From the NCBI RefSeq assembly GCF_946892675.1, contig NZ_CAMPOV010000001.1, positions 2,578,033-2,642,032 on the forward strand: DNA of 64,000 nucleotides, written 5' to 3'. Source of the stretch: Arthrobacter sp. Marseille-P9274 (GTDB taxonomy: Bacteria; Actinomycetota; Actinomycetes; Actinomycetales; Micrococcaceae). This document shows positions 22,502-31,383 of the stretch, one piece after another. A program made the translations under genes and the position numbers. The stretch's first letter is position 1; every line of letters begins with the position of its first letter. Under the pieces are notes generated by a model. That model made no database searches, was not told the DNA's origin, and saw nothing but the letters and a program-made list of their open reading frames with translations.

Positions 22502-23062
22502 TCAACCCGTCGGACGCACGGCGGCGAAAAGCAGCACGTCTTTGCGCTCGCCGCCGATCTCCTGGTGGCTGCGGAGCAAGCCCTCGCGCTCGTAGCCGGC
22601 AGCAAGGGCGGTGCGGATGGAGGCCTCGTTCCACGGCTCGATGTACAGCTCGACGCGGTAGAGGACGGGCAGCGTCCAGGCGAACCTGGTCAGTGCGGTC
22701 AGGGCCGCGGCGGCCACGCCCTGGCCGCGGGCCGACGGCGCCACGATATACCCGGCCTTCGCCCGGCCCGTATCAACCGCCTTCAGCCACAGCCCGATCT
22801 GGCCGAGCGCCTGGTCGGAGGCAGCGTCGGCGATGGCGAACGAATAGCCCATCCCCTGCGTGAAGCGGCCGTTCTGGCGCAGGATCCACTCCGTGCCCTC
22901 TTCCTCCGAGGCATCCGCAGGGACCGTGCTGATCAAGGGAACGTACGGGTCGCGCGACAGCTCGGTCACCACGGCGGAGTCCGCTTCCCGGAACGGACGC
23001 AGCACCACCGAACCGTGCGATGGCGGGGTCCGGGGCCATTCCAGCGGCAACTGCACGTCCAT
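22502..23062 (-). CDS. GNAT family acetyltransferase, RimJ/RimL type
   Basis: A 186-residue acetyl-CoA-dependent N-acetyltransferase. The fold is visible as VVLRPFREADSAVVTELS, a central IGLWLKAVDTGRAKAGYIV strand pair, the acetyl-CoA loop PSARGQGVAAAALTALTRFA, and the C-terminal VELYIEPWNEASIRTALAAGYEREGLLR. These features match the RimJ/RimL subgroup, which acetylates protein N-termini or small amines. Substrate unknown. It converges on the carboxyltransferase operon. Confidence 0.85.
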   Translation of the reverse strand: MDVQLPLEWPRTPPSHGSVVLRPFREADSAVVTELSRDPYVPLISTVPADASEEEGTEWILRQNGRFTQGMGYSFAIADAASDQALGQIGLWLKAVDTGRAKAGYIVAPSARGQGVAAAALTALTRFAWTLPVLYRVELYIEPWNEASIRTALAAGYEREGLLRSHQEIGGERKDVLLFAAVRPTG

Positions 23063-23122
23063 GGCAGCGATTCTGCCACGGCCCCGGGCCGGGCGACGGA
23101 ATCCGACGACTTCGGCGCCGCC

Positions 23123-23503
23123 CTATTTCTTGTTCTCCCAGAGGCCCATCACGTTGCCCTCTGTGTCGCGGAAGTAGGCTGCGAAACCCATGTCCATCAC
23201 GGCCTGCTTGGCGAGCACGGTGGAGCCGCCCAGGCTGCCGATCTTCTCCAGCGTGGCGTCGATGTCGTCCACCTCGACCGTGATGACGGGCGTGGCCAGG
23301 TCCCCCTCGCGGGCGAACATGCCGCCGTTGATGGAGCCCGCTTCGGCCGGCATACCCTGGTCATTGACCGGCGAAGTCATGACCATGTGGTAGTTGATGT
23401 CCGGTACCTCGCTGATGTTCCAGTCGAACGCCGACTGGTAAAAGTCCCGCGCCCGGTTCTGGTCATCGGCGGGAATCTCAAAGTGCACTACTCGTCCGGC
23501 CAT
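23123..23503 (-). CDS. VOC family protein (glyoxalase/bleomycin-resistance fold)
   Basis: A 126-residue single-domain protein. It starts VVHFEIPADDQNRARDFYQSAFDW, has GSINGGMFAREGDLATPVITVEVDDIDATLEKI in the middle and FRDTEGNVMGLWENK at the end, the paired beta-alpha-beta-beta-beta pattern of the VOC superfamily. The metal-ligand positions His8 and the C-terminal Glu are present. The ATG at 23503 follows AGGTGAG; a start six codons earlier lacks a ribosome site. Substrate unknown. Confidence 0.85.
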   Translation of the reverse strand: MAGRVVHFEIPADDQNRARDFYQSAFDWNISEVPDINYHMVMTSPVNDQGMPAEAGSINGGMFAREGDLATPVITVEVDDIDATLEKIGSLGGSTVLAKQAVMDMGFAAYFRDTEGNVMGLWENKK

Positions 23504-23611
23504 TGTGCTCACCTGCTCCATCGAAGGCCGGCGCGGGCGGTCCGCGCCGCAGGTCCAAGTGTAGGGCCCGGCGCCCCTGACCGCGCGGGAAATTCATGGA
23601 AATATCAAGGC

Positions 23612-23790
23612 ATGATGGCGCTTCCCTGGGACGCCGCGCTCCGCCGCCGAATGGCAGGACTGGCTGGCGCGGGGGCACGACTTCGGCGTGCTCCGGGTCG
23701 ACGGGTCCGACGGCGGGTATCCGGTGGCGGTGCCCCGCGCTTTTTCTTCGGGTCGTCGGGGCGGCCGGTGAGGGGCCGGATGCGGCGGAT
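23612..23790 (+). pseudogene. Remnant of a PaiB-like FMN-binding protein gene
   Basis: Two reading frames together give the start of a protein of the FMN-binding PaiB type. From ATG 23612 or 23615 it reads MALPWDA; then, one frame over, from 23646, AEWQDWLARGHDFGVLRVDG and GYPVAVP. A further shift near 23730 would restore RFFFGSSGRP. The homology as I remember the family runs through all three pieces, so at least two frameshifts have occurred and the remaining two thirds of the gene is missing. No intact frame can make the protein. The assignment rests on recalled family sequence. Confidence 0.45.
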
Positions 23791-23913
23791 TGCTCCTCGG
23801 CCGCCGACGCGACTCCTGCGGGCTCGACGCGGGAACAATGATCCGCGTCACTGTTGGTTCTGCCGCCATGATGAACGGCAGGTAAACAGCTGCGAGTCGC
23901 GCCTGCTCAAAGC

Positions 23914-24960
23914 TTGGTGAAACAATACGCTTCCCCGAGTACTCGCCCGGGTTCCGCTCAGGCTGGTCCCCTACACTGGGCTGACAAGTATGACTCGTCA
24001 ACCACCGAAAGGCGGCAGAATCTGACACAGCTAGACTCTGATCCCCTTTCCGCGGGCGCCTCCTGCATCTCCCCCTTGGAAGGCCCGCGCGCCTCCGTAG
24101 AAGCATGCCCGCCTGCCGACCCCGAAGGACCCTTGCTCCCCTCCGCCGAAGATCCAGCTCGTTCCGGTAATCCCGGGACCGTCACGATCCGTCCGGCCAC
24201 GCCGGCGGATCTGGCAGTCATGGCCGCCTGGCAGTGCCGCTACGTTCCCGACGGCCTCTTCCCGCAGATGGGCGAGAGGTTCGTGCGGCGCTGGCACGGC
24301 AGTTTCCTGGACAGCCCCTACGGCGTCGCGCTCGTGGCCGAACGCCACGGAGCGGCCGGCACAACCGACACCGCTGCCAACGTGTCCGCTGGCAAGGGGT
24401 CCGCGACCAACGGGACCACAGCCGACGGCGCTGCTGCCCGTCGCGATGCTGCCGAGCCGATCGGCTTCCTGGTCGGCTCCACGGACCAGGTCCGCCACGT
24501 GGAGGAAGTGGTACGCAGCCACCGCACCAGGCTGGCCTCCGCCGGACTGGTCGCCCTGGCGGCACGTCCTCGCCTGGCCGCGCACTTCATCCGCACCCGC
24601 GCCCGCGCCTACCTGAACCGGATCCTCGGCAACGCCAGCGCAGGCGGGCCGCAGCCTGCGGATTCCACTGATTCCGGAGCGTCTGCGGCGGAAACAATAA
24701 CGACGGCGTCCGACCAGGTCGCGGTCATTACCGCGGTGGCCGTGGACACCGCCGCCCGCGGTTCCGGGGCCGGGCAGCTGCTGGTGGAGAGGTTCCTCGA
24801 GGAAGCCCGGGCCGCCGGCGCCCCGCGGGCGGAGCTGGTCGCGATGCTCAGCGAGAGCAGCGCCGCCCCGTTCTATGACCGCCTGGGGTGGATCCCCGTG
24901 GGCGAGCATTCCTCGCGGGACGGCAGCCTCGCCCGGACCTACCGCTACGACCTCTCCTAG
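23914..24960 (+). CDS. GNAT family acetyltransferase with low-complexity insert
   Basis: Up to 348 residues. The acetyltransferase domain begins around residue 90 (VTIRPATPADLAVMAAWQ), continues with AEPIGFLVGSTDQ, and ends with VAVDTAARGSGAGQLLVERF, which is the acetyl-CoA loop, and SAAPFYDRLGWIPVGEH. Between the first strands and the second part sits an Ala/Thr/Asn/Gly-rich stretch of about 35 residues (near 24358-24460). The true start is unclear: TTG 23914 and GTG 23917 are in frame but lack a good ribosome site, and the first 85 residues look disordered. Substrate unknown. Confidence 0.7.
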   Translation: MVKQYASPSTRPGSAQAGPLHWADKYDSSTTERRQNLTQLDSDPLSAGASCISPLEGPRASVEACPPADPEGPLLPSAEDPARSGNPGTVTIRPATPADLAVMAAWQCRYVPDGLFPQMGERFVRRWHGSFLDSPYGVALVAERHGAAGTTDTAANVSAGKGSATNGTTADGAAARRDAAEPIGFLVGSTDQVRHVEEVVRSHRTRLASAGLVALAARPRLAAHFIRTRARAYLNRILGNASAGGPQPADSTDSGASAAETITTASDQVAVITAVAVDTAARGSGAGQLLVERFLEEARAAGAPRAELVAMLSESSAAPFYDRLGWIPVGEHSSRDGSLARTYRYDLS

Positions 24961-25132
24961 CCGGGCCCGCAAGCCGCCCCGTCCCACGCAAACCGCCGCC
25001 AGCCCGCTACCAGCAATGTGGCGCCCGCTGAACGGCGGCTCGTCCGCGGGCGCGGCATGAAGATGCCAGTCCTGCGACACCCGGGCTAGAGTTGGTTCCA
25101 GGCAGGCAAGCAGCTCCGAGGCCGGTGGCACC

Positions 25133-26242
25133 GTGGATTCCGACTCGATCTCGATCTTCCTCGCCGGCGACGTGATGACGGGCCGAGGCATCGACCAGTT
25201 GCTGCCCACCCCGAATCCGCCGGAACTCCGGGAATCCTTCATCCATGACGCCCGGGACTACATCGCCCTGGCCGAAGCGGCCAACGGCCCGATCCCCCAC
25301 CCGGTCGCGCCCGAGTGGCCGTGGGGCGAGGCACTGGCGCTCCTCGACGAGGCCGCCCCGGACCTGCGGATCATCAACCTTGAAACCAGCGTGACCACCA
25401 GCGGCCGCTTCGCTCCGGGCAAGGGCATCCATTACCGCATGCATCCCGGCAACATCGGTTGCCTCACCGCCGCAGGGATCGACGCCTGCGTCCTGGCCAA
25501 CAACCACGTGCTGGACTTCGGCGTGCGCGGCCTCGAGGAGACGCTGGACGTCCTGCGGGCCGCTGGCCTGCGGACCTCCGGCGCCGGCCGGAGCGCCGCC
25601 GACGCGTGGGCACCGGCCGAGCTCGGCACGCCCGGCGGCCGGGTCCTGCTCTTCTCCGCCGCGCATTCCTCCAGCGGCGCCACCCGCGGCAACAGCGCCC
25701 AGGGGGAACGGCCGGGCCTGGCCTTCCTGCCCGGCCTCTCCGACGCCGCGGCGGATTCGCTGCTGGAGCGGATCCATGCCGCGCGCCGGGCCGACGACGT
25801 CGTTATCGTGTCGCTTCATTGGGGCTCGAACTGGGGCTACGGCATCCCGCCCGAGCAGACCCGCTTCGCGCACCGCCTCATCGACGGCGGGGCCGACATC
25901 ATCCACGGCCACTCCTCGCACCACCCCCGCCCGCTGGAGATCTACCGCGGCCGGCCGGTGCTGTACGGCTGCGGCGACCTCATCAACGATTACGAGGGCA
26001 TCCGCGGCTACGAGGAGTTCCGCGACGACCTGCGCCTGCTGGTCTTGGTGACGCTCGACGCAAGCTCGCACGAGCTCCGCGGGCTGCGGCTGGTCCCCGT
26101 ACGCGCGCTGCGGCTGCGCTTGGAACGCGCTGGCCGGGAGGAAGCGGAGTGGCTGCGGCGCACCCTCGCACACGCCTGCCGCCCCTTCCGCACACAGGTG
26201 GAGGACGACAGCGGGGGCGGTTTCCGCTGCCGGGTGCCCTGA
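25133..26242 (+). CDS. CapA family protein (PGA_cap metallophosphatase fold)
   Basis: A 369-residue protein of the family named after CapA of Bacillus poly-gamma-glutamate synthesis. The calcineurin-like metal motifs are all visible: LAGDVMTGRG near residue 10, IINLETSVT, ACVLANNHVLDFG, VIVSLHWGSNWGYG and IIHGHSSHHPRPLE. I see no signal peptide or N-terminal membrane anchor, unlike classic CapA, so it is probably cytoplasmic. The start is GTG 25133. No capB or capC genes are nearby; many actinobacterial members stand alone with unknown function. Confidence 0.85.
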   Translation: MDSDSISIFLAGDVMTGRGIDQLLPTPNPPELRESFIHDARDYIALAEAANGPIPHPVAPEWPWGEALALLDEAAPDLRIINLETSVTTSGRFAPGKGIHYRMHPGNIGCLTAAGIDACVLANNHVLDFGVRGLEETLDVLRAAGLRTSGAGRSAADAWAPAELGTPGGRVLLFSAAHSSSGATRGNSAQGERPGLAFLPGLSDAAADSLLERIHAARRADDVVIVSLHWGSNWGYGIPPEQTRFAHRLIDGGADIIHGHSSHHPRPLEIYRGRPVLYGCGDLINDYEGIRGYEEFRDDLRLLVLVTLDASSHELRGLRLVPVRALRLRLERAGREEAEWLRRTLAHACRPFRTQVEDDSGGGFRCRVP

Positions 26243-26336
26243 GCGGGGGTGGAGCGGGTGCCGGCGCCAGCGCGTGCCGGCGGCGGGCCGGCCGTGCTCC
26301 GTCGGGCGCCAGATGGCCGGTAAGCCTCATTCATAA

Positions 26337-26374
26337 GTAAAACCGGTGAACTTGGGCAGTTATTACAGTTTTAC
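26337..26374. promoter_or_regulatory. Inverted repeat before the MBL-MFS operon
   Basis: GTAAAAC at 26337-26343 and GTTTTAC at 26368-26374 form a perfect seven-base inverted repeat with a 24-base gap, in an AT-rich island about 80 bases before the MBL gene. The spacing puts the two arms on the same helical face, which suits an operator, but nothing shows which protein binds. Confidence 0.3.
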
Positions 26375-26455
26375 ATGGGTGGGTGTGACTCGGATCATGG
26401 AATACAGAACAGCCGGCCGAAGCCGGCAAAGCTCATCCTAAGGACTTCCCATTCC

Positions 26456-27532
26456 ATGAAGACTTCCCTGAATCCGCATGTGGTCACGCTCGGCACCGCC
26501 GGCGGGCCGCGCTGGTGGACCGGCGAGAGTGCCGGCCGTCGGACCGGCATCGCCACCGCCGTCGTCGTGGGCGATGCCGTGTACCTGGTGGACGCGGGCA
26601 GCGGCGTCGGCCGCCAGCTGATGAAGGCCGACCTGCCGATCTCCTCGCTCCGCGGCATCTTCCTCACCCACCTGCACTCGGACCATACGATCGATCTGGC
26701 GAGCCTGGCCATCTTCGGCATGTTCACGCTCAAGCAGGAGCAGCACACCATCCGGATCATCGGCCCCGGCAACCGCGGCAAACTACCGCCGGCCTCGCCG
26801 CGCGCCGCGACGCCGCCGTCGCCGGTGTTCCCGGACCTGCCCACCCCCGGCACCCGCGAGATGTTCCACCACCTGATGCAGGCCTACGGCACGGACCTCA
26901 ACGACAGGGTCATCGACGCGCTGCGGCCCTCGCCGCTGGACTACTTCGCCGCGGAGGACATCGCCATCCCGGCATCCTCGGGCTACCACCCCAACGGCAA
27001 CCCCTCCCCGGCCGGGATGGAGCCGTTCGAGATCTACCGGGACGAGCTGGTCACGGTCACCGCCACGCTGGTGGAGCACCCGCCGATCGCCCCGGCGTTC
27101 GCCTTCCGTTTCGACACGTCCGAGGGCTCGGTCACCATCTCCGGCGACACCGCGCCGTGCGAGAACCTGGTCCGGCTCGCCCGCGGCACCGACCTGCTGC
27201 TGCACGAGGCCATCGACTTTGAGTGGGTAGAGCGCGCCTACGGCAGCATCGACACCGACGAGGCCCGCGCCTCCATCGACCACCACCGCCGGTCGCATAC
27301 CTCTCCCCAGGACGCGATCCGCATCGCCCAACGCGCCGGCGCCGCCAGTCTGGCACTGCACCATCTGGTGCCGGGCACGACGCCGGACGCGGTGTGGCGA
27401 GCCCACGGCTCCTCGTTCGAGGGCGGCTTCCACATCCCCGACGACCTCGACATCATCCCGTTCTCTTCCCGACATTCCGGGGCCGGCTTGACGGCCCCGT
27501 CAGACAACCACGAAATGGCGGTTGCACGATGA
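26456..27532 (+). CDS. MBL-fold metallo-hydrolase (RNase Z/arylsulfatase-like)
   Basis: A 358-residue enzyme with the metallo-beta-lactamase metal site FLTHLHSDHTIDL near residue 71 and the later SGDTAPCENLVRLARG and LLLHEAI. The final His region is ALHHLVPG. The overall layout with GTAGGPRWW and GIATAVVVGDAVYLVDAGSG resembles RNase Z-like arylsulfatases rather than true tRNA-processing RNase Z. The ATG at 26456 is chosen after AAGGAC; an upstream ATG at 26375 is less likely. The stop overlaps the MFS start (ATGA), so hydrolase and transporter are made together, probably for uptake and cleavage of an ester or lactone. Confidence 0.82.
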   Translation: MKTSLNPHVVTLGTAGGPRWWTGESAGRRTGIATAVVVGDAVYLVDAGSGVGRQLMKADLPISSLRGIFLTHLHSDHTIDLASLAIFGMFTLKQEQHTIRIIGPGNRGKLPPASPRAATPPSPVFPDLPTPGTREMFHHLMQAYGTDLNDRVIDALRPSPLDYFAAEDIAIPASSGYHPNGNPSPAGMEPFEIYRDELVTVTATLVEHPPIAPAFAFRFDTSEGSVTISGDTAPCENLVRLARGTDLLLHEAIDFEWVERAYGSIDTDEARASIDHHRRSHTSPQDAIRIAQRAGAASLALHHLVPGTTPDAVWRAHGSSFEGGFHIPDDLDIIPFSSRHSGAGLTAPSDNHEMAVAR

Positions 27533-28899
27533 GCACACGCACGACGGCGAAGTCGGCTTCGCTACCCCAGCCTCCTGCCGAGGGCCAGGGCGCACCGCTG
27601 AAGATTCCCAGCCTCAACACCCCGCAGATGCGGCGCATCCTGGCCTCCAGCTTCATGGGCAGCGCGATCGAGTTCTACGACTTCATCCTGTACGCGACGG
27701 CGGCCTCGCTGGTGTTCAACAAGGTGTTCTTCGTGAACATGGACCCGGCCGTGGGGATCTTCGCGTCCTTCGCCACTCTCGCCGTCGGGTACATCGCGCG
27801 GCCGCTGGGCGGCATTGTGTTCGGCCACTTCGGCGACCGGCTCGGCCGCAAGGGCGTGCTGATCACGTCGATGCTGCTCATGGGCGTGGCCACCACGCTG
27901 ATCGGCCTGCTGCCCACCACAGCGCAGATCGGCATGCTCGCCCCGCTGGCACTGATCACCCTGCGCATCATCCAGGGCCTGGCGGTCGGCGGCGAGTGGG
28001 GCGGCGCCATGCTAATGGCGCTTGAGCACGCGCCGAAGGAACGCCGCGGCTTCGCCGCCAGCTTCGCCAATATGGGCGGCCCCGCCGGCGCCGTCATGGC
28101 GACGCTCGCCGTTTCGGCCGTCTCAACCCTGCCGGACGAAGCCTTCCTCAGCTGGGGCTGGCGCATACCGTTCCTGCTGAGCGTAGTGCTGGTGGGCATC
28201 GGCCTCGTCATCCGGCTCAAGGTTGCCGAGTCCCCGCTCTTCCTCGCGCTCGAGCACAAGGCCGAGGAGCGGAAAATCCCGATCCTCGAGGTGCTGACCA
28301 AGTACCCGAAGAACGTCATCATGGGCACCCTCGTGGGCATGAGCTCCTACACCGTGCAGGGCCTGATGACCGTCTGGGCCATCTCCTACGTGGTGGACGA
28401 AGTCGGCCTGGACCGCACCGGAGTCCTCAACATCAAGGCGATCGGCGCCGCACTGACGGTGGTCGCCATCTGGTTCGCCGCCCGCTACTCGGATCGGATC
28501 GGCCGCCGCCCGGTCATGCTGATCGGTATCCTGGCCGGCGCCGTCCTGGCCTTTCCGATCATGTGGATGCTCGAACTCGGCGCCCTGTGGCTGTTCGCCA
28601 TCGGACTGTTCCTGGCCAATGGCGTTATCCAGGGCACCATCTTCGGCCCCTTCGGCGCCTTCACGGCCGAGCTCTTCCCCACCCGGGTGCGCTACACCGG
28701 CGCCTCGCTGGTCTACCAGCTCTCCTCGACCTTGGGCGCAGGCTTCACCCCGATGATCGCCAGCGGCCTGGTCCTCGCTGCCGGCGGGGAACTCTGGATG
28801 GTCGCCGCGGCCTGGGCGGGCGCATTCGTGCTCGCCGCGGTCTGCCTGCTTGGCGTCAAGGAAGGCCGGGACCAGGACCTGACCGCCGAGAAGATGTAG
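27529..28899 (+). CDS. MFS transporter, metabolite:H+ symporter (MHS) family
   Basis: A 456-residue inner-membrane carrier with twelve helices. The signature loop HFGDRLGRKGVLITSMLLMG lies between helices 2 and 3, and LRIIQGLAVGGEWGGAMLM, typical of the MHS subgroup (ProP, ShiA, citrate carriers), follows. The N-terminus, about 45 residues, is hydrophilic. It is translationally coupled to the MBL hydrolase. Two strong hairpins follow the stop. Substrate unknown; the neighbours suggest an organic acid or its ester. Confidence 0.88.
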   Translation: MSTRTTAKSASLPQPPAEGQGAPLKIPSLNTPQMRRILASSFMGSAIEFYDFILYATAASLVFNKVFFVNMDPAVGIFASFATLAVGYIARPLGGIVFGHFGDRLGRKGVLITSMLLMGVATTLIGLLPTTAQIGMLAPLALITLRIIQGLAVGGEWGGAMLMALEHAPKERRGFAASFANMGGPAGAVMATLAVSAVSTLPDEAFLSWGWRIPFLLSVVLVGIGLVIRLKVAESPLFLALEHKAEERKIPILEVLTKYPKNVIMGTLVGMSSYTVQGLMTVWAISYVVDEVGLDRTGVLNIKAIGAALTVVAIWFAARYSDRIGRRPVMLIGILAGAVLAFPIMWMLELGALWLFAIGLFLANGVIQGTIFGPFGAFTAELFPTRVRYTGASLVYQLSSTLGAGFTPMIASGLVLAAGGELWMVAAAWAGAFVLAAVCLLGVKEGRDQDLTAEKM

Positions 28900-28912
28900 C
28901 CGGTCGTGCGGT

Positions 28913-29011
28913 GCCGCCGGGGAGGATGCAGCACTGTCCTCCCTGGCGGCCCCGTACCGGCGCCCCTCCCCGCGAAGGCGGCCGCTGCCAGGCGCAGCGG
29001 CCGCCTTCGCG
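28913..29011. terminator. Two hairpins between convergent MFS and LysR genes
   Basis: The first hairpin, 28913-28950, has arms GCCGCC-g-GGGAGGA and TCCTCCC-t-GGCGGC around a ten-base loop. The second, 28971-29011, has perfect 17-base arms around a seven-base loop. Neither has a clear U-tract. Their place between two converging stops fits two-way termination. Confidence 0.7.
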
Positions 29012-29045
29012 TGCCACCTTCGGCGCGTCGACCGGGGAAGGCACG

Positions 29046-29975
29046 CTACGCCGTCGTCCGCGTTGCGGGCCCGCCCGCCGCGCCGCCGGCCTCCGCGCAG
29101 AAGTCGAGGAACGCCCGCAGGCGCAGGCTCGGGCGTGCCGTGGACGAGTAGGCCACGCAGACGTCGCTGTGGCCGACCGGCCCGTCTATCTCCACCGTGG
29201 CCAGGGGCAAGCCGTCGTAGCTCGTGTTGACCGGCGGGCGCTGGACCAGCACGGTGTAGCCGAGACCCCGCGCAACCATCCCGCGGACGGCTTCGAAACT
29301 GGAGGAGCGCCAAGCGATCTTGGGGTCCAGGCCCGACAGCCGGAGGTTGACCAGCTGGTTGTCGCGGACCGTCGGGATGTCCAGCGAGACGAAGTCTTCC
29401 TCAGCGAGTTCGGCCAGCCGCAGGCTCTTGCGCCCGGCCAGCGGATGGTCCGCAGCAAGCAGCACGTAGGGCCTTCCTTCCTTGACCGTCCGGGCCTCCA
29501 CGCCGGGCAGCAGATGGCGGGTGTGGGTCAGCACCGCGTCCAGGTAGCCGTCCAGCATCTTCTGCTGCAGCTCCCGTCCTTCGCCCTCCTCCAGGCTGAC
29601 CTCGAGCCGGCGGTTGGGCTTGATGAACTTCTCGCTGATCACCGGGACCCAGAACGCCGCCAGCGTGGTGTAGCAGCCGATGGCCAGCGGACCCACCAGC
29701 CCCTGCTGCCGCTCCACGATGGTGTCCTGGACATCATCCGCATGGCGCACCAGCGAGCGGGCGTCCCGCAGGAACTGCTGTCCGACGCCGGTCAGCGAAA
29801 TGCCGCGGGAACGCTGGCGGACCACCAGCTGCGAGCCGACGGACCGCTCCAGATCGGTTAGCGCCTGCGACATCGCCGCCTGCGAGATGTGGCTGGCGGC
29901 GGCCGCCGCCGAGATGGATCCATGGTCTGCGACGGCCACGAAGTACTGCAGCTGCTTCAGCGTGAAATTGACCAC
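29046..29975 (-). CDS. LysR family transcriptional regulator
   Basis: A 309-residue regulator. The N-terminal helix-turn-helix is FTLKQLQYFVAVADHGSISA with SHISQAAMSQALTDLERSVG and LVVRQRSRGISLTGVGQQFL. The effector domain then shows LAIGCYTTLAAFWVP and GLGYTVLVQRPP, the usual two-lobed periplasmic-binding-like fold. It converges on the MFS transporter rather than diverging from a target, so its regulon is unclear; the upstream neighbour on the other strand is a ParA-like ATPase. The C-terminal tail, about 15 residues, is Ala/Gly-rich. Confidence 0.88.
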   Translation of the reverse strand: MVNFTLKQLQYFVAVADHGSISAAAAASHISQAAMSQALTDLERSVGSQLVVRQRSRGISLTGVGQQFLRDARSLVRHADDVQDTIVERQQGLVGPLAIGCYTTLAAFWVPVISEKFIKPNRRLEVSLEEGEGRELQQKMLDGYLDAVLTHTRHLLPGVEARTVKEGRPYVLLAADHPLAGRKSLRLAELAEEDFVSLDIPTVRDNQLVNLRLSGLDPKIAWRSSSFEAVRGMVARGLGYTVLVQRPPVNTSYDGLPLATVEIDGPVGHSDVCVAYSSTARPSLRLRAFLDFCAEAGGAAGGPATRTTA

Positions 29976-30129
29976 CGGCCCAGCCTACGCGGCACGCTCC
30001 CGGCCCGCGGCACGACTGTCAAGGGCCCGCCATTAGCGGCGGCGCGGCGGGAGGCGTATTTGTTGTTCCGGCGGGCCCGCGGGGATGATAAACAATGAAC
30101 CCTTTCACCTTCGGAGGTTGGCAGCGACT

Positions 30130-31311
30130 ATGACGAAGCACGTTCCCGAGTCCCCGACGGCTGAAGCCGTGGAGCAGCCAGCCAGCCGGCGCGCGCTGCG
30201 GCAGTCCCAGTCCGGCAACCCGCCCGCGCAGCCGGTCCAGCCGCCGCGGCCGATCTCGGCGCCCGTCCTTGCCCCGGTTTCCAAGACGCCGGCGGAGCGG
30301 TCCGAGGAAACCGGGCAGGACCGGGCGGCGGAGATCCCGTCCGCCCCTCCGGCCCGCCGCCGCGACCTGCGCGAGACGTCGTTCCTGGTGACCGGCTCCA
30401 CGCAGGAGCCTGCGACGAAGGGCTGGCGCGGGGTGCTCTCGCGGATGGGCCTGCGGATCGAGCCGTCCCGGGAGGAGCTGGCCGAGCGCGAGGATGTGCG
30501 CATGGTCAGCCAGCACTGGCCCGGGCCGAGGACGGTCGCCGTCGTCAACCGCAAGGGCGGGGCGAACAAAACCCCCACCGTCGTGATGCTGAGCGCGATC
30601 CTGGCCCGCTACGGCGGCGGTCCCGTGCTGGCCTGGGACAACAACGAGTCGCAGGGCACGCTGGGCTGGCGCACCGAACAGGGGCCGCACAATTCCAGTG
30701 TGCTGGACCTGGTGGATTCGTCCATCAAGCTCCTCTCCCCCGAGTCGAACACCGCGGACCTGGCGCACTACGTGCACCATCAGGCAGCCGACAAGTTCGA
30801 TGTGCTGCGCTCGGACGAGGACGATGAGGGCGACCACGAGGTCACGGCGGAAGAAGTCGACATCGCGCACCGGGTGGCCAGCAAGTACTACCGGCTGATC
30901 GTGATGGACTCCGGCAACACCTCGCGCTCGGCCAACTGGCGGCGGATGATCGACCACAGCAACCAGCTGGTGGTGCCGGTGACGGCCATGGAGGACCGTG
31001 CCGAGGCGGCGCGGCTGACCCTGCAGACGCTCGAGTCGCGCGGCGAGCACGAAGCGAAGCTCGCGCGCAACGCCGTCGTTGTGGTCTCCGAGTCCACGGA
31101 CGCCGGCCGCGGCATGACCGGAGAGGCACGCAAGCGCGCCAAGATCGAGGCGGAACGGATCGAGGAGGGCTTCCGCCCGTTTGTCCGCGAAGTGGTGCGG
31201 ATTCCCTACGATCCGGCGCTGGTCAACGGGCCCATCCGGTACGCCATGCTGCAGCCGGCCACGCAGCGCGCCTGGCTGCGCGCGGCGGCCGCGGTGGCGA
31301 AGGGGTTCTAG
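30130..31311 (+). CDS. Orphan ParA/MinD-like ATPase with variant P-loop
   Basis: A 393-residue protein. The first 120 residues are Pro/Ala/Arg-rich and probably disordered. The deviant Walker A is VVNRKGGANKTPTVVML near residue 138, with the signature lysine of RKGG kept but Asn and Pro in place of the usual Gly and Thr/Ser. AWDNNESQGTLGW occupies the A-prime position and LIVMDSGNTSRS the Walker B. The layout resembles MinD-like ATPases of actinobacteria, some linked to type VII secretion. No ParB or secretion gene is nearby. The ATG at 30130 has a GGAGG 12 bases upstream; an ATG at 30085 is also in frame. Confidence 0.75.
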   Translation: MTKHVPESPTAEAVEQPASRRALRQSQSGNPPAQPVQPPRPISAPVLAPVSKTPAERSEETGQDRAAEIPSAPPARRRDLRETSFLVTGSTQEPATKGWRGVLSRMGLRIEPSREELAEREDVRMVSQHWPGPRTVAVVNRKGGANKTPTVVMLSAILARYGGGPVLAWDNNESQGTLGWRTEQGPHNSSVLDLVDSSIKLLSPESNTADLAHYVHHQAADKFDVLRSDEDDEGDHEVTAEEVDIAHRVASKYYRLIVMDSGNTSRSANWRRMIDHSNQLVVPVTAMEDRAEAARLTLQTLESRGEHEAKLARNAVVVVSESTDAGRGMTGEARKRAKIEAERIEEGFRPFVREVVRIPYDPALVNGPIRYAMLQPATQRAWLRAAAAVAKGF

Positions 31312-31383
31312 GCGGCGGTTGCGCGGAACGCCAACGACGTCGGTGCTCCCGCCAAGTGCCCGGGTTCCGGTCCCCCGCTGGAT

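Noticed and set aside
28971-29011. Attachment or recombination site suggested by the long perfect inverted repeat
   Set aside because: Its place between two convergent stops and its hairpin shape are better explained as a terminator; no integrase or mobile gene is near.
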